Shown: piece after piece, positions 53,359 to 62,186 of the stretch
Layout of the letters: every line of letters begins with the position of its first letter
How positions within the stretch are numbered: position 1 is the first letter of the stretch
Origin: Flagellimonas oceani
Lineage (GTDB): Bacteria > Bacteroidota > Bacteroidia > Flavobacteriales > Flavobacteriaceae
Direction of reading: 5' to 3'
DNA length: 64,000 nucleotides
Assembly: GCF_011068285.1 (NCBI RefSeq)
Contig: NZ_CP049616.1
Location: forward strand, 1,096,501-1,160,500
Notes under the pieces: model-generated
Told to the model about the DNA's origin: nothing
What the model saw: the letters and a program-made list of their open reading frames with translations, nothing else
The model's database searches: none
Translations under genes and position numbers: made by a program

Positions 53359-53900
53359 AAAAAAATAGTACGATCTTAATATTTGGATATGGTTCGATTA
53401 TTTGGGACAACGAAGATTTAGAGCCCTCGGAAATAATTGACGCAAAACTTAATGGAGCCCACAGAAGCTTTAACAAGAAATCAATTGTATCAAGGGGAAC
53501 CAAGGAGAACCCCGGTTTAGTTTTGGGTTTGGAATATGGCGGTGATTGTATTGGAAAACTTATTCGAATACCAGAAGAAAATTATAGTAAGGTTTTAGAA
53601 AGAGAAGGAGGATATATCCCTAAGAATACGGGAGAATCGAATGAGTTGGAAGTGGTTAATCTACTGAATCAAAAAATTGAAAACTGTATTGTATTTTTCC
53701 CGAATCCCAAAGGACGAAATTACCTTGAACCTAACGTTGATTTAGAAGAAAAAGCTAAAATTATTCTTAAAGGTGAAAAAGGGAAAAGAAGTGATTCCAA
53801 AGAATATTTACGTGAAATAAGGAAATATCTAATTCATAATGAAATAGTTGATGAACATGTGGAAAAACTTTACAAAATGGTATTTGATGCCCTTCAATAA
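53355..53900 (+). CDS. ChaC/GGCT-like gamma-glutamylcyclotransferase
   Basis: 181 residues with the cyclotransferase signature FGYGSIIW near the N-terminus, GAHRSF, and LEREGGY with Glu84 as the likely catalytic Glu. The family cyclises gamma-glutamyl groups, from glutathione (ChaC) or from gamma-glutamyl-amine links (GGACT type). The ATG overlaps the nuclease-like gene by four bases, so it belongs to the operon. It could be an effector that destroys glutathione, or an enzyme that removes isopeptide-like adducts. Neither is shown. Confidence 0.7.
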   Translation: MKKNSTILIFGYGSIIWDNEDLEPSEIIDAKLNGAHRSFNKKSIVSRGTKENPGLVLGLEYGGDCIGKLIRIPEENYSKVLEREGGYIPKNTGESNELEVVNLLNQKIENCIVFFPNPKGRNYLEPNVDLEEKAKIILKGEKGKRSDSKEYLREIRKYLIHNEIVDEHVEKLYKMVFDALQ

Positions 53901-54025
53901 GCTTAACGTAAATATGATTTGAACTGGTAATTCTCTTCATGCAGGCCTATATTCGAAAATGGTACATGGCTTCTTTTACTTCATCAACTTGCATATTTCC
54001 AAATAGCATAATATAAGCGCCTGTA

Positions 54026-54127
54026 CCGATATTTTTTGACGCTAAATTTTCTATACGCTAAAATATCGGGACTGGTTCCGTGCTTAGGTTAGCCCTGGTA
54101 AGGATTTTGGGACGCTTAAATTTTGGG
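54026..54127. repeat. Inverted repeat plus three ACGCT(T)AAA repeats
   Basis: CCGATATTTT (54026-54035) and AAAATATCGG (54060-54069) form perfect 10-bp arms. ACGCTAAATTTT-like units start near 54039, 54055 and 54112 (the last with one extra T). The final part, GGGACGCTTAAATTTTGGG (54109-54127), resembles the site beside traE (47669-47686). Confidence 0.6.
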
Positions 54128-54245
54128 TCGTGAATAGTTGAGAGAACAAACAAGAAAAAAGCCTACATTAAAAACAAATAAATCCCCAAACAACTAAAAT
54201 TAACCCAAATCAGAGTTAAAATATCTGTAAAATTTGTACTTTTAT

Positions 54246-54255
54246 TGTAATTACA
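54246..54255 (+). promoter_or_regulatory. Palindrome upstream of the Xre/RES pair
   Basis: TGTAATTACA is a perfect 10-bp palindrome 29 bases before the Xre start and overlaps the expected promoter area. It may be the antitoxin binding site. Confidence 0.4.
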
Positions 54256-54283
54256 GTATTTTATTATTGTAAATGCAATTGTT

Positions 54284-54835
54284 ATGGCAAAAAAAGTTTC
54301 GAGTTCAAGGACTAGGTCTACTAAAAAAACGGGAAAGCACAAAGAGGGTAAGCATCGACATAAATCCGTAGAATCCCATCGTGGAACGGTCCGAATCAAG
54401 ACAAAGGTATCTCCGCAGCAGCTTGATCTCGACGAGGCAATTAAGCTGGACATCTTACATTTCCTTCCACGAACTAGTGTTAAATCCCCAACCTATAACT
54501 ATTCGGATATTAAACCCCTGTTAAGCTTTTTGGGCTATAATCAGGAAGATTCTTCAAAGCTCTTGGAGGCAAATCCCAGTACGCTATCTCGATGGAAAAA
54601 TTCTGACAAGCCCGTGGATATTGGTAAAATAAGGTCTAAGGTGATTTTGGATATCGATGAGGTCATTGCCAAGGGTGTGAGGCTTTTTGGTGGTGAGGAA
54701 TCCTTTCAAGACTGGTTGAATACCAATAATTATGCGCTAGGAGATGTAAAGCCCGTTGATCTTTTGAAGGATGTATACTCCATCGAACTCGTGGAGGAGG
54801 CCATTGATGCTATGTCATGGGGTAGTTACTTATGA
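54284..54835 (+). CDS. Xre/MbcA/ParS-type antitoxin (DUF2384)
   Basis: 183 residues: a basic N-terminal tail, a helix-turn-helix (LLSFLGYNQEDSSKLLEANPS to LSRW), and a C-terminal DUF2384 region (VRLFGGEESFQDWLNTNNYALG, KPVDLL, VEEAIDAM). This domain binds the RES toxin and covers its active site. Its last bases overlap the RES ATG by four. Confidence 0.85.
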   Translation: MAKKVSSSRTRSTKKTGKHKEGKHRHKSVESHRGTVRIKTKVSPQQLDLDEAIKLDILHFLPRTSVKSPTYNYSDIKPLLSFLGYNQEDSSKLLEANPSTLSRWKNSDKPVDIGKIRSKVILDIDEVIAKGVRLFGGEESFQDWLNTNNYALGDVKPVDLLKDVYSIELVEEAIDAMSWGSYL

Positions 54836-55296
54836 AATATTATCGATTGTTCGAGGATATTTCTTCAAGGTCGCCTCTGGGTTTTGGTATTGGTGGTGCA
54901 CGGTGGAACCACAGTGGTATTCCATTGATATATGTATCAAATTTTTCTTCGATAGTTATCAATGAGATATTAAGTATTAAGGGGAGTGTAGTGGCGAAAT
55001 CCAACTGGATTTTAGCAACTCTGGAAATAGATGAAAGTAGCATACTTTTTCTTCGAGATACTGACATGCCCAAAGACTGGAATCATAGGCCATCAGGAAA
55101 GTCAACCAAAGATATTGGGTCGAAATGGGCAGCAGACCAAAAAAGTGTTTGCTTGGGAGTTCCATCTGCCAGATTGAACTTGAGTGCGTATCCAACAGAG
55201 CACAACTTGCTCATAAATCCCCTCCATCCCGATTTCGGGAAGGTCGTTTCAATGGAAAAATCCGAGTCCTTCAGTTTCCAACTCAACAAGAATTAA
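54832..55296 (+). CDS. RES-domain toxin
   Basis: 154 residues with RES features: an early FEDISSRSPLGFGIGGARWNHSG (Arg and Ser), LIYVSNF, and a later EHNLLINPLHPDF. RES toxins act as NAD+ phosphorylases, with the mycobacterial MbcT as the best-known case. The last gene before the T-arm-like sequence, it may mark the right edge of the element. Confidence 0.85.
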   Translation: MKYYRLFEDISSRSPLGFGIGGARWNHSGIPLIYVSNFSSIVINEILSIKGSVVAKSNWILATLEIDESSILFLRDTDMPKDWNHRPSGKSTKDIGSKWAADQKSVCLGVPSARLNLSAYPTEHNLLINPLHPDFGKVVSMEKSESFSFQLNKN

Positions 55297-55650
55297 AAAA
55301 GAATCTTAAAAGTTTGTTGAGCGTTGTATTATTTGTTTTAGTTATTAATTATGTAAGCCTTTCTTTTCACTGCTTTTGAATGGTCGAATTAGATAAATTA
55401 CCAAAGACGAAAGAGAATAGACGGTATATACGGAAAAACCGCGCTCTAATATCTTCGCTATAGACTATCTATTTCATACACTCTTGATGAATGGCTCTAA
55501 TATGGCTGATTCTACTGATTCTATTTGCAATCAATTGATTTCATTTCATATTTTTGCCCCAACGAGACCCGTTTTTGGCCGATAACCTGCCACATTCGCA
55601 GCCCTATCGGTCAATTAAAAATAACTTATTGGTTTTTAATGAGTTGGAAT

Positions 55651-55684
55651 ACAGGTTCGAATCCTACACCATTTGAGCACCAGT
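55651..55684. other. tRNA T-arm-like sequence, possible attachment site
   Basis: ACAGGTTCGAATCCTAC has the GGTTCGAATCC core of a tRNA T-arm, but only three of five T-stem pairs form and no full cloverleaf is present. Many ICEs integrate into the 3' end of a tRNA gene, leaving such a piece at one end. Confidence 0.4.
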
Positions 55685-55883
55685 CAATGCCGAATCAACC
55701 AACTTATTTATTGAAGAGGTTTTTTATTTGATAATATTTGTCGATATTTATTACCAATTAAAAATTCTTTGGATGTTCCCATAAAACAGTGTACAAAACG
55801 GTGTGCATCCAAAAATATATCGGCACAACTTTTTGGATGTCAGATAGATATAAAGTATGCAGTGGTCCTATCGCGATCACATA

Positions 55884-55913
55884 AAAAAGCCTCCGAGAAA
55901 GCGGAGGCTTTTT
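55884..55913. terminator. Bidirectional terminator
   Basis: AAAAAGCCTCCG pairs perfectly with CGGAGGCTTTTT around a six-base loop. It lies just after the response regulator end and can serve both strands. Confidence 0.88.
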
Positions 55914-55933
55914 AATACCATATTGTCCCAAAT

Positions 55934-56353
55934 TTAACTTTTCCAACGGCCATTATAAACTTCCGTCAAAATTTCTTCCATTTTGTCCTCAAAAACCGGC
56001 TTGACAATATAGCCTGTAATTTCTTCAAAATCCTGGGCCTTTTTTAAATCGCTGGGATCATTGGAGGAAGTGACCATAAAAATGTTGACATCTTCCGCAT
56101 CCAGTCTGGGTTTCATTTTCTTGAATTCGGCCAAAAAACCCCAACCATCCAAAAAGGGCATATTGATGTCCAACAGTATTATTTCGGGAAGTTTTACATC
56201 CTCTCTCAGGCATAGGTCCATATATTCAATGGCCTGTTCTCCATCCGTAAAGGTATTGATCACCAAATCATTTGAAAGGTTGTTCAATATTTTTTTTGTG
56301 ACAAATAAGTAAACTTCGTCATCGTCTACCAATAATAAGCTGGGTTTCCTCAT
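55934..56353 (-). CDS. CheY-like response regulator receiver
   Basis: 139 residues, receiver domain only: acidic Asp10-Asp11-Asp12, phosphoacceptor Asp62 (LLDINMPFLDGW), a Thr in MVTSSND and the conserved Lys in GYIVKPV. There is no output domain, so it acts by protein contact. It starts two bases after the stop of the histidine kinase and forms a two-gene operon with it. Confidence 0.9.
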   Translation of the reverse strand: MRKPSLLLVDDDEVYLFVTKKILNNLSNDLVINTFTDGEQAIEYMDLCLREDVKLPEIILLDINMPFLDGWGFLAEFKKMKPRLDAEDVNIFMVTSSNDPSDLKKAQDFEEITGYIVKPVFEDKMEEILTEVYNGRWKS

Positions 56354-56355
56354 AA

Positions 56356-58161
56356 CTAATGAAATTTTATTTTAAAAGTTGTACCTACACCTTCCTTGCT
56401 TTCAACTTCAATCGAGGCATTCATCGCTTCCAATTGCGATTTTACAATGAAAAGGCCCATTCCCTTGCCCGAGTAGCTTCTATGGAACCTTTTATATAGT
56501 TTAAACAAACTGTCCTTGTGCCTTTCCATATCTATGCCCAGTCCGTTGTCTTTTACATAAAGTACCTTTTTATCGTTTTCCCAGGCGCTTTCAAAAACAA
56601 TATGGGATTCAGCATCCGATTGTCTGTATTTTATGGCATTGGATATTAAGTTCTGTACGATACTCTTCATATAAAAAGGGGAACACTTTATGGAGTGCCA
56701 AGCATCCAACTTGTATATGGTTTCAAACTCATGGGGTGCCTCGTCCAGTAAATTCTCCACAAAATCGTTTTCCACATTCTTGATCAATAGTAACAAGTTA
56801 ACGTTCTCCACTTTAAGATCTTGGTTGTTCAAAATAGAGACGTAGGTCTGTACATCTTCCGTAAGTGTGCTAATGTTGTTGGATATGGTTTCCAATTTGG
56901 GCAAAAGCTCCCTCATTGTTTTTTTGTCCTCTGACTTACCCAACATATTCACAATAATGGACATACTGGTTACGGGAGCTTTTAAGTTATGGGCAACTAC
57001 GTAATTAAAATCCTCCAACTGCCTGTTGCGTACCTTTAAGCGTTCATTGGCACTTTTTACCAAGTTGTTGGATTCCTTAAGCTGTGCTTGACTTTTTACC
57101 AAAGCATTTTTTTGGTGCTGTAGCTGTTCCAAAAAGTTTTTTCGCTCTCTTTGTGTGCGGGCATAGACCATGGCAATTATTGCAATCACTATCAATGTCA
57201 GTGCATTGAACAAAATCAGGTTTCTTCTAATGGGCTGTAGTCTTTCTCTAAGATATTGATGCGGCGTTTCCTGAAGAATGGCCCAGCTGTCATCTGACAC
57301 TATTTCAGCCATATCCGCATAGCGGTTCATGCCGACATCCTTCTCAAATCCCGTTCTTACGTTTTGATAGGCCCACAAACTTCCATTTTCCATAAAAAAT
57401 GTGTCCCTTGGAAAAATCAATTTCTTTAGTTCAAGCCTCTTTTTAATAGAGGAATCCATTGGGCTCATATGGGACTGGTGTGGCAAGATGCCATTGGATA
57501 GGTTCGTCGTGATCACGTTCCTATCTTTGTCCAATAAATAAAAGTTGTCGTCCGTAATCCTTGTTCGCATCAAACCAAAGATTTTGTCCATATCAAAATT
57601 CACAACGGCCAGTCCTACTTGCACGTTCCTATTGTCAAAAATTGGTGTAACTCCGCGTATTACAGGTTTATGTGGGGTTTCCAACACACCATTTTCCCTG
57701 TTGAGTTCAATGGGAGTCACATAGATTTGACCTTTGCTCAGAGTAAGTCCTTTTTGAAAATAGCCACGGTCTATTTTGCTCTGTAACGGAGCAGGGGTCA
57801 TACTATCTGGACTGAATCTCTCGTATCGCATTACTTCGTCCCCATGTAAATCAATGAACCTTAGTTGATGATAGACATCCAGGCCTTGCATAATTCGTAT
57901 ATAATTGGAGATGAAAGTTGAGTCCAACGGATTTTCTTCCGAAAAGGATTCGGGAAATTTGACATCGGACCAAAAAGAGGTGATTTTGACCAAAATAATA
58001 CTCTGATCAATCAAGTGGTAGCTTTTGTTAAGGATATTCCGCTGCTGTATTTCCCCCATGTTTTTGATGAGGCTGTCTTTTTGTAGATAGCCCCAAACAA
58101 GGGAAAATATCAATAATGGAATATATAAGGCCAGGGATGTTTTTATAATCCTTTTCCACAT
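56356..58161 (-). CDS. Membrane sensor histidine kinase
   Basis: 601 residues with a membrane helix at about 9-25, an extracytoplasmic sensor (about 30-310, Cache-like) and a second helix at about 314-334. A coiled coil follows, then a His kinase core with His391 in VAHNLKAPVTSMS and an ATPase (NAIKYRQSD, KDNGLGIDMERH, GKGMGLFIVKSQ). It has the CheY-like regulator as its partner. The signal is unknown. Confidence 0.9.
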   Translation of the reverse strand: MWKRIIKTSLALYIPLLIFSLVWGYLQKDSLIKNMGEIQQRNILNKSYHLIDQSIILVKITSFWSDVKFPESFSEENPLDSTFISNYIRIMQGLDVYHQLRFIDLHGDEVMRYERFSPDSMTPAPLQSKIDRGYFQKGLTLSKGQIYVTPIELNRENGVLETPHKPVIRGVTPIFDNRNVQVGLAVVNFDMDKIFGLMRTRITDDNFYLLDKDRNVITTNLSNGILPHQSHMSPMDSSIKKRLELKKLIFPRDTFFMENGSLWAYQNVRTGFEKDVGMNRYADMAEIVSDDSWAILQETPHQYLRERLQPIRRNLILFNALTLIVIAIIAMVYARTQRERKNFLEQLQHQKNALVKSQAQLKESNNLVKSANERLKVRNRQLEDFNYVVAHNLKAPVTSMSIIVNMLGKSEDKKTMRELLPKLETISNNISTLTEDVQTYVSILNNQDLKVENVNLLLLIKNVENDFVENLLDEAPHEFETIYKLDAWHSIKCSPFYMKSIVQNLISNAIKYRQSDAESHIVFESAWENDKKVLYVKDNGLGIDMERHKDSLFKLYKRFHRSYSGKGMGLFIVKSQLEAMNASIEVESKEGVGTTFKIKFH

Positions 58162-58720
58162 ACAAAATGTGATTTTTACAATTTCAACAGGCTTTATTTA
58201 AAGCCTGTTTTTGTAGTTCATTTAGTCTTTTGTTTGTAGGGGAATTTTACTTGAAATTAGGAATAATTATAGTATCGCCCAATTAATTATGGGTTTTTAG
58301 ATGAATATTAGTATTGTATAGATATTTATTTTTTTAAACTTCGATTAATGCTTGTTTTCTTAGCTAAGGTTGACCGATGTCCAAGTTGGAAACCAAGCAT
58401 ACGCTTATCGAGGCTAAAAAAAGGTGAAGAAGCCTGCGAATATTTATATTGAATACCTTTTTTAAGTAGCTCAATTTCAGTGATTTGGAAATCTATGCTG
58501 CTACAACCTCCCTAGTCAAAATTTTCCTTTCCATTTAGAAAGATATTTTACCAATTAAACCGTCATTTGTAATATTAAATTGGTGCAGGGGGGTGAACTA
58601 CGGTGCTTTTCCCCGTTTTATCATCTCAAAGGTGTCCAACAATTATGTGCAAATACAATAGATGTCGTTACGAGCGTAACTATGTTGCATGAAACTCATT
58701 TATAGAAACAAACGTTTTTC
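58162..58720. other. Region without genes
   Basis: About 560 AT-rich bases between the kinase and the thioredoxin-like gene. It holds a hairpin AACAGGCTTT-attt-AAAGCCTGTT (58186-58209, followed by TTT on +). Apart from that I see nothing coding or repeated. Confidence 0.45.
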
Positions 58721-59200
58721 TTACTTTGATAGAATGCCGTGCATTTTTTTAGGAGAGAGGTATTCAAAATATCTACCGACCACTTTGAACTCCGTATCCA
58801 ATATGACTATGGCCGGTACGGAAAAAGGGATGCTTTCCCTGGAGGCCAATAATTTGGGTATTTGATGCACAGGGCTTCTTTTTTGGCCGATTTCATCATT
58901 TATAAAACGTTGTCCGTCAAAAACAATGGTGTCCGCTGTTTCAACATCCATTTTTACCGCATAGTAGCTTGAGCGGAGCAGGGAAACAACCTTGGAGTCT
59001 TTGAATGCTGCCTGTTCCATTTTTTTGCAATAGGCACACCAATCCGCATTGAAAAATAGCAATACTTTTTTTGGATTGAGGGAAAGCGAATCTTCCAATT
59101 GCTCAAAGCTCAGCCAATCGATCCCTCGTTTTTGCGCTACAAGGGATGTTATCATCATAAAAATGAAACAAATAGATAGGTATATTTTTTTACGATACAT
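58721..59200 (-). CDS. Thioredoxin-fold protein with WCAYC motif
   Basis: The Met at 59200 gives about 159 residues with a signal peptide (to MITSLVAQ). The thioredoxin-type active site WCAYCKKMEQ is followed by a conserved VPAIVILDTEFKVVG. Such proteins act as periplasmic disulfide reductases or oxidases. It lies downstream of the TonB receptor (107 bases) on the same strand, so both may share an operon, perhaps for a metal or redox-related import. The frame extends to 59227. Confidence 0.82.
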   Translation of the reverse strand: MYRKKIYLSICFIFMMITSLVAQKRGIDWLSFEQLEDSLSLNPKKVLLFFNADWCAYCKKMEQAAFKDSKVVSLLRSSYYAVKMDVETADTIVFDGQRFINDEIGQKRSPVHQIPKLLASRESIPFSVPAIVILDTEFKVVGRYFEYLSPKKMHGILSK

Positions 59201-59306
59201 TTTAATGATTTTAAAAAAAGACCACATCCTTTTCGCTTTTAAATTACCGGAATTTTGGTTTAAAAAGAAATGTGGCCTTTTCGTATATCAAATTTTATGT
59301 GTTGTT

Positions 59307-61673
59307 TTAATGCAATTTTCCAAACTTTAATCCTACAAAGTAGGTTCTTGGGGCACCGGGGCCATAAACGTAATCGGAATCCCTTTCAGCACCTGTGTCA
59401 AAATCATCTTGGTAACTGTTGAAAATATTCTTGACCCCACCAGAAAGTGTAATCGCAAAATTCTCATTAAGGTCAAAGTGGGTTTCTAACTTTAGGTTGA
59501 GGTCATAAAAAGGATTTGTATCAACCAACTCCATAAATCCAGAATCGCTGATAACGCGGGGAACGACCATACCACCGGTATAGGTGCTGGTAACGCCCAT
59601 ATTGAATTTTTCACTGGGCAACCAAGTTACGTTCAGATAGCCGTAGAGGTTGGGGTTGCGGACAAATTCATCAATGATGATGTCGTTCTCTCCTGGGGTT
59701 CCATCCGATTCAAAAAGCAGCTGAGGCTCTTTGTATTCGGATTTTTGCAACGTACCGCCCAACTGCATTTGCCATTTAGGGTCCGGAGAAATGCCAAATT
59801 CAAAATTGGAGCCATACACTTGTGCCCCGGAACCATTGCGCACTTCTTCCAAAATGGACCCGTTTGCCAAGGTGGCCCCGGTGCTGACGGTGGTAAAGGG
59901 GGCTTCAATGCTTGTGTAGAATCCTTCCAAAAGGATATCCATCTGTAACAATCCTTTGGTCACGGAGTAATTGAACGACCCTGTGTAGGCATTGGAATAT
60001 TCAGTTTCCAAGTCTTCGGAAAGAATCACGAACATCGGCTCACCACCCACGCTGGAAATGTGCAGATCCTCGTTAAAAGCTTGTGGAGCCCTGAAACCAC
60101 GGGCATAACCGCCCCTGAATTTCAATTCTTCCGTAAATTGATAGGATAGGGTCAATCTGGGAGAAAAAGCGGTTTGGGTAAGGTCGACATCTCTATTGAT
60201 TCCTCCAATGGCGTACGCACCATCAACGGAAACATTGTCCAACCTGGCACCTATCAAGGCCGTGAACGCGTCGCTGGGTTTCCATTCATATTGGGCATAA
60301 ACACCAAGGGAGTTTACTTGTTGGTCAATCAGTCTGTCATAACCCGGAATCTCATCCTCGGTGTTGGAATGGTTATACTCCACACCGGAAGTCAATACGT
60401 CCTTCCCTTTGAAGGTTTTGGTATATTGAAATCCATTTACCCAAGCCAAATCCTTTGTGTTTCCATAGGCATTGTTCGCCTGGATACTGTCCTGACGGGT
60501 TCTTCCACCTCCCAATCCGCCATAGTAGCTGCCACGATCGGTGTGTGAGGCAGAGGTGTACACTTGGTATTGGGCACTTCTGTCCTCACTGTAAATCTCA
60601 TAATCGGCACCTCCAAGAAAGGTATTGTGGTCCAATTGTTCGGTGATATCGGTAAAATGTGGTGCATGGTCTAGTTTGTCACCCCCTCTACGGGTTTCTC
60701 TAATGGCATTCAGGTTGACCGAAATACGGCTGAGGTCATTGGGGCGGAAAAATGCTTTGGCCCCAACGGTATTGTTTTGGAGTTCAACCATCTCTGTGAA
60801 GCCATCACTATTGGCGTCATAGGATTGTCTATTTCGGTAATTGCCAAAAAGGGTAACTCCGCTTTTGAGATCATCGGCCACAATGGAGGTGTTGAACGTC
60901 AAGATACGGTCTGCTGATTTTCCATCTACCAAGGCCAATGTACTTCCCACTTCCCAAGTGTTTAGAATCGGGTCCTTGGTGATAATGTTCACCGTCCCGG
61001 CAATGGCATTGGAACCGTATAGTGCAGAACCTCCACTTCGTACCACTTCAATTCGCTCAATGATATTTGTGGGAATCTGTTCCAATCCGTATACGCCCAA
61101 TAGGGAAGAAAAAACAGGCCTGCTATTGAGCAATATTTGGGTATAGGCACCCTCGAGCCCGTTCAAACGAACCTGGGTAAAACCACAATTTTGACAATTT
61201 GTCTCTACACGCACCCCCGGAGAAAAGTTTAGTCCATCAGCAACCGATATGGATTGTGTGGCATTCAACAACCGTGGTTTTATAGAGGAAACCACTACGG
61301 GTGCCTCCCTGCGTTCCACCCGGTTACGGGTGGCACTGATCACCACTTCGTTAAGGCCAAGGGCATCTTCTATAAGTTCAAAATTCACGGTCGTTTGTTG
61401 GTTTTTACGGACTGTGGCGGACTGTGTTGCGGTTCTAAATCCTTGTGAGGCGGCCGCAATGGTTTGTTCTCCAACCGGAACATTTAGTTCAAAATTGCCG
61501 TTGTCGTCCGTATTGGTTCCCTGACTTCCATTCTTGACATAAATGGCCGCGTAAGGAACAGGTTTTCCATTTGAGGTTACTTGGCCAACTACAACACCCA
61601 TTTCTTCTTGTCCAAATAACGAGGTGAATTGTAAGAATATGGCTAGCATAAATAGGGGGATATGTTTGTGCAT
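59307..61673 (-). CDS. TonB-dependent receptor, FepA/BtuB-like
   Basis: About 788 residues from the Met at 61673 (the frame extends to 61709) with a signal peptide (HIPLFMLAIFLQFTSLFGQ). It has a carboxypeptidase-like domain (KPVPYAAIYVKNGSQGTNTD), a plug (NQVVISATRN-type TonB box, VRLNGLEGAYTQILLNS, RIEVVRSGGSALYGSNAI) and a barrel ending in GLKFGKLH. It has no SusD partner and lies with a thioredoxin-like gene and a small Cys-motif gene, so a metal chelate is a plausible ligand. Confidence 0.9.
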   Translation of the reverse strand: MHKHIPLFMLAIFLQFTSLFGQEEMGVVVGQVTSNGKPVPYAAIYVKNGSQGTNTDDNGNFELNVPVGEQTIAAASQGFRTATQSATVRKNQQTTVNFELIEDALGLNEVVISATRNRVERREAPVVVSSIKPRLLNATQSISVADGLNFSPGVRVETNCQNCGFTQVRLNGLEGAYTQILLNSRPVFSSLLGVYGLEQIPTNIIERIEVVRSGGSALYGSNAIAGTVNIITKDPILNTWEVGSTLALVDGKSADRILTFNTSIVADDLKSGVTLFGNYRNRQSYDANSDGFTEMVELQNNTVGAKAFFRPNDLSRISVNLNAIRETRRGGDKLDHAPHFTDITEQLDHNTFLGGADYEIYSEDRSAQYQVYTSASHTDRGSYYGGLGGGRTRQDSIQANNAYGNTKDLAWVNGFQYTKTFKGKDVLTSGVEYNHSNTEDEIPGYDRLIDQQVNSLGVYAQYEWKPSDAFTALIGARLDNVSVDGAYAIGGINRDVDLTQTAFSPRLTLSYQFTEELKFRGGYARGFRAPQAFNEDLHISSVGGEPMFVILSEDLETEYSNAYTGSFNYSVTKGLLQMDILLEGFYTSIEAPFTTVSTGATLANGSILEEVRNGSGAQVYGSNFEFGISPDPKWQMQLGGTLQKSEYKEPQLLFESDGTPGENDIIIDEFVRNPNLYGYLNVTWLPSEKFNMGVTSTYTGGMVVPRVISDSGFMELVDTNPFYDLNLKLETHFDLNENFAITLSGGVKNIFNSYQDDFDTGAERDSDYVYGPGAPRTYFVGLKFGKLH

Positions 61674-61877
61674 ATTTATTTTTGTTAGTATAAAATTAAA
61701 TTTAGACAAAGCTAAAAAAATATTTATATGAATTAAAAAGTATTTTGAAAAAATTTAAAAAACAGACTATAAATGACATTATGGGAGCCCAAATTTTTGA
61801 ATAAAATGTATGGGAATGAAAGGATTCATACACCCAAAAACTATGGCTCAACCTTAAAAATGCATCTGTTAATTTGT

Positions 61878-62186
61878 TTAGATGAAATAAGGAGGAGGTC
61901 TCGAAAAGAGCAGGTTTACAGAAATTTTATTGACAGGAACAAAGCAATAGACTTCAGGGTTTGTTTTTACAATCAAAAAATCCCCGTTGTAAAAAGTAAT
62001 TTCTTCGGATTGAAAGCTTGCTATGGGCAAACATTGGCTGGCCACTACCATATCGCAAACATCACATTGTTGGGGGTGATCGCCATCACCAAGATGCGCA
62101 AAAGAATGTAGCCCAGCTATTTTCAAGGTTAGGAAAATGGCAAGGAATAAAATGGAGATGCTGATCTTGAAGGAACTTTGTCTCAT
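61878..62186 (-). CDS. Small secreted or membrane-anchored protein with CxxC motif
   Basis: 102 residues with an N-terminal hydrophobic segment (ISISILFLAIFLTLKIAGL), a His stretch (HSFAHLGDGDHPQQ) and a CDVCDMVVASQC motif. Flavobacterial genes of this form occur upstream of TonB receptors; His and Cys suggest metal binding. It may form an operon with the receptor at 59307-61673, 204 bases away. Confidence 0.55.
   Translation of the reverse strand: MRQSSFKISISILFLAIFLTLKIAGLHSFAHLGDGDHPQQCDVCDMVVASQCLPIASFQSEEITFYNGDFLIVKTNPEVYCFVPVNKISVNLLFSRPPPYFI

Larger units (their letters stand above)
53901..54283. promoter_or_regulatory. Intergenic region between CBASS-like operon and Xre/RES pair
   Basis: It contains a large inverted repeat and short direct repeats (54026-54127) and a palindrome TGTAATTACA (54246-54255) near a weak TATTATTG -7-like box. 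No gene is seen. Confidence 0.5.
9183..55684. mobile_element. Probable integrative conjugative element (ICE), CTnDOT-like family
   Basis: This span carries RteC, an HTH/initiator/ATPase set, SSB, a BfmA/BtgA-MobB-MobC mobilization module and a traE-to-traN transfer operon, which is the gene content of Bacteroidetes conjugative transposons. The mob genes are on + and the tra genes on -, facing each other around about 21 kb of cargo. No intact integrase lies in the window; only a probable recombinase C-terminal remnant was seen near 32.8 kb. TraA-D and TraO-Q homologues were not recognised. Boundaries are inferred: the left is set at RteC but could lie further left, and the right at a T-arm-like sequence after the last toxin-antitoxin pair. 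Mobility of the element is not proven. Confidence 0.6.
55297..55933. other. Gene-free stretch at the probable right end of the element
   Basis: No convincing gene in about 640 bases. It contains the T-arm-like sequence at 55651-55667, an AT-rich inverted repeat (ATTAAAAA to TTTTTAAT, about 55616-55640) and a terminator at 55884-55913. Confidence 0.5.

Noticed and set aside
55641..55684. Intact tRNA gene
   Set aside because: Only a T-arm core is present; no anticodon or acceptor stem can be folded.
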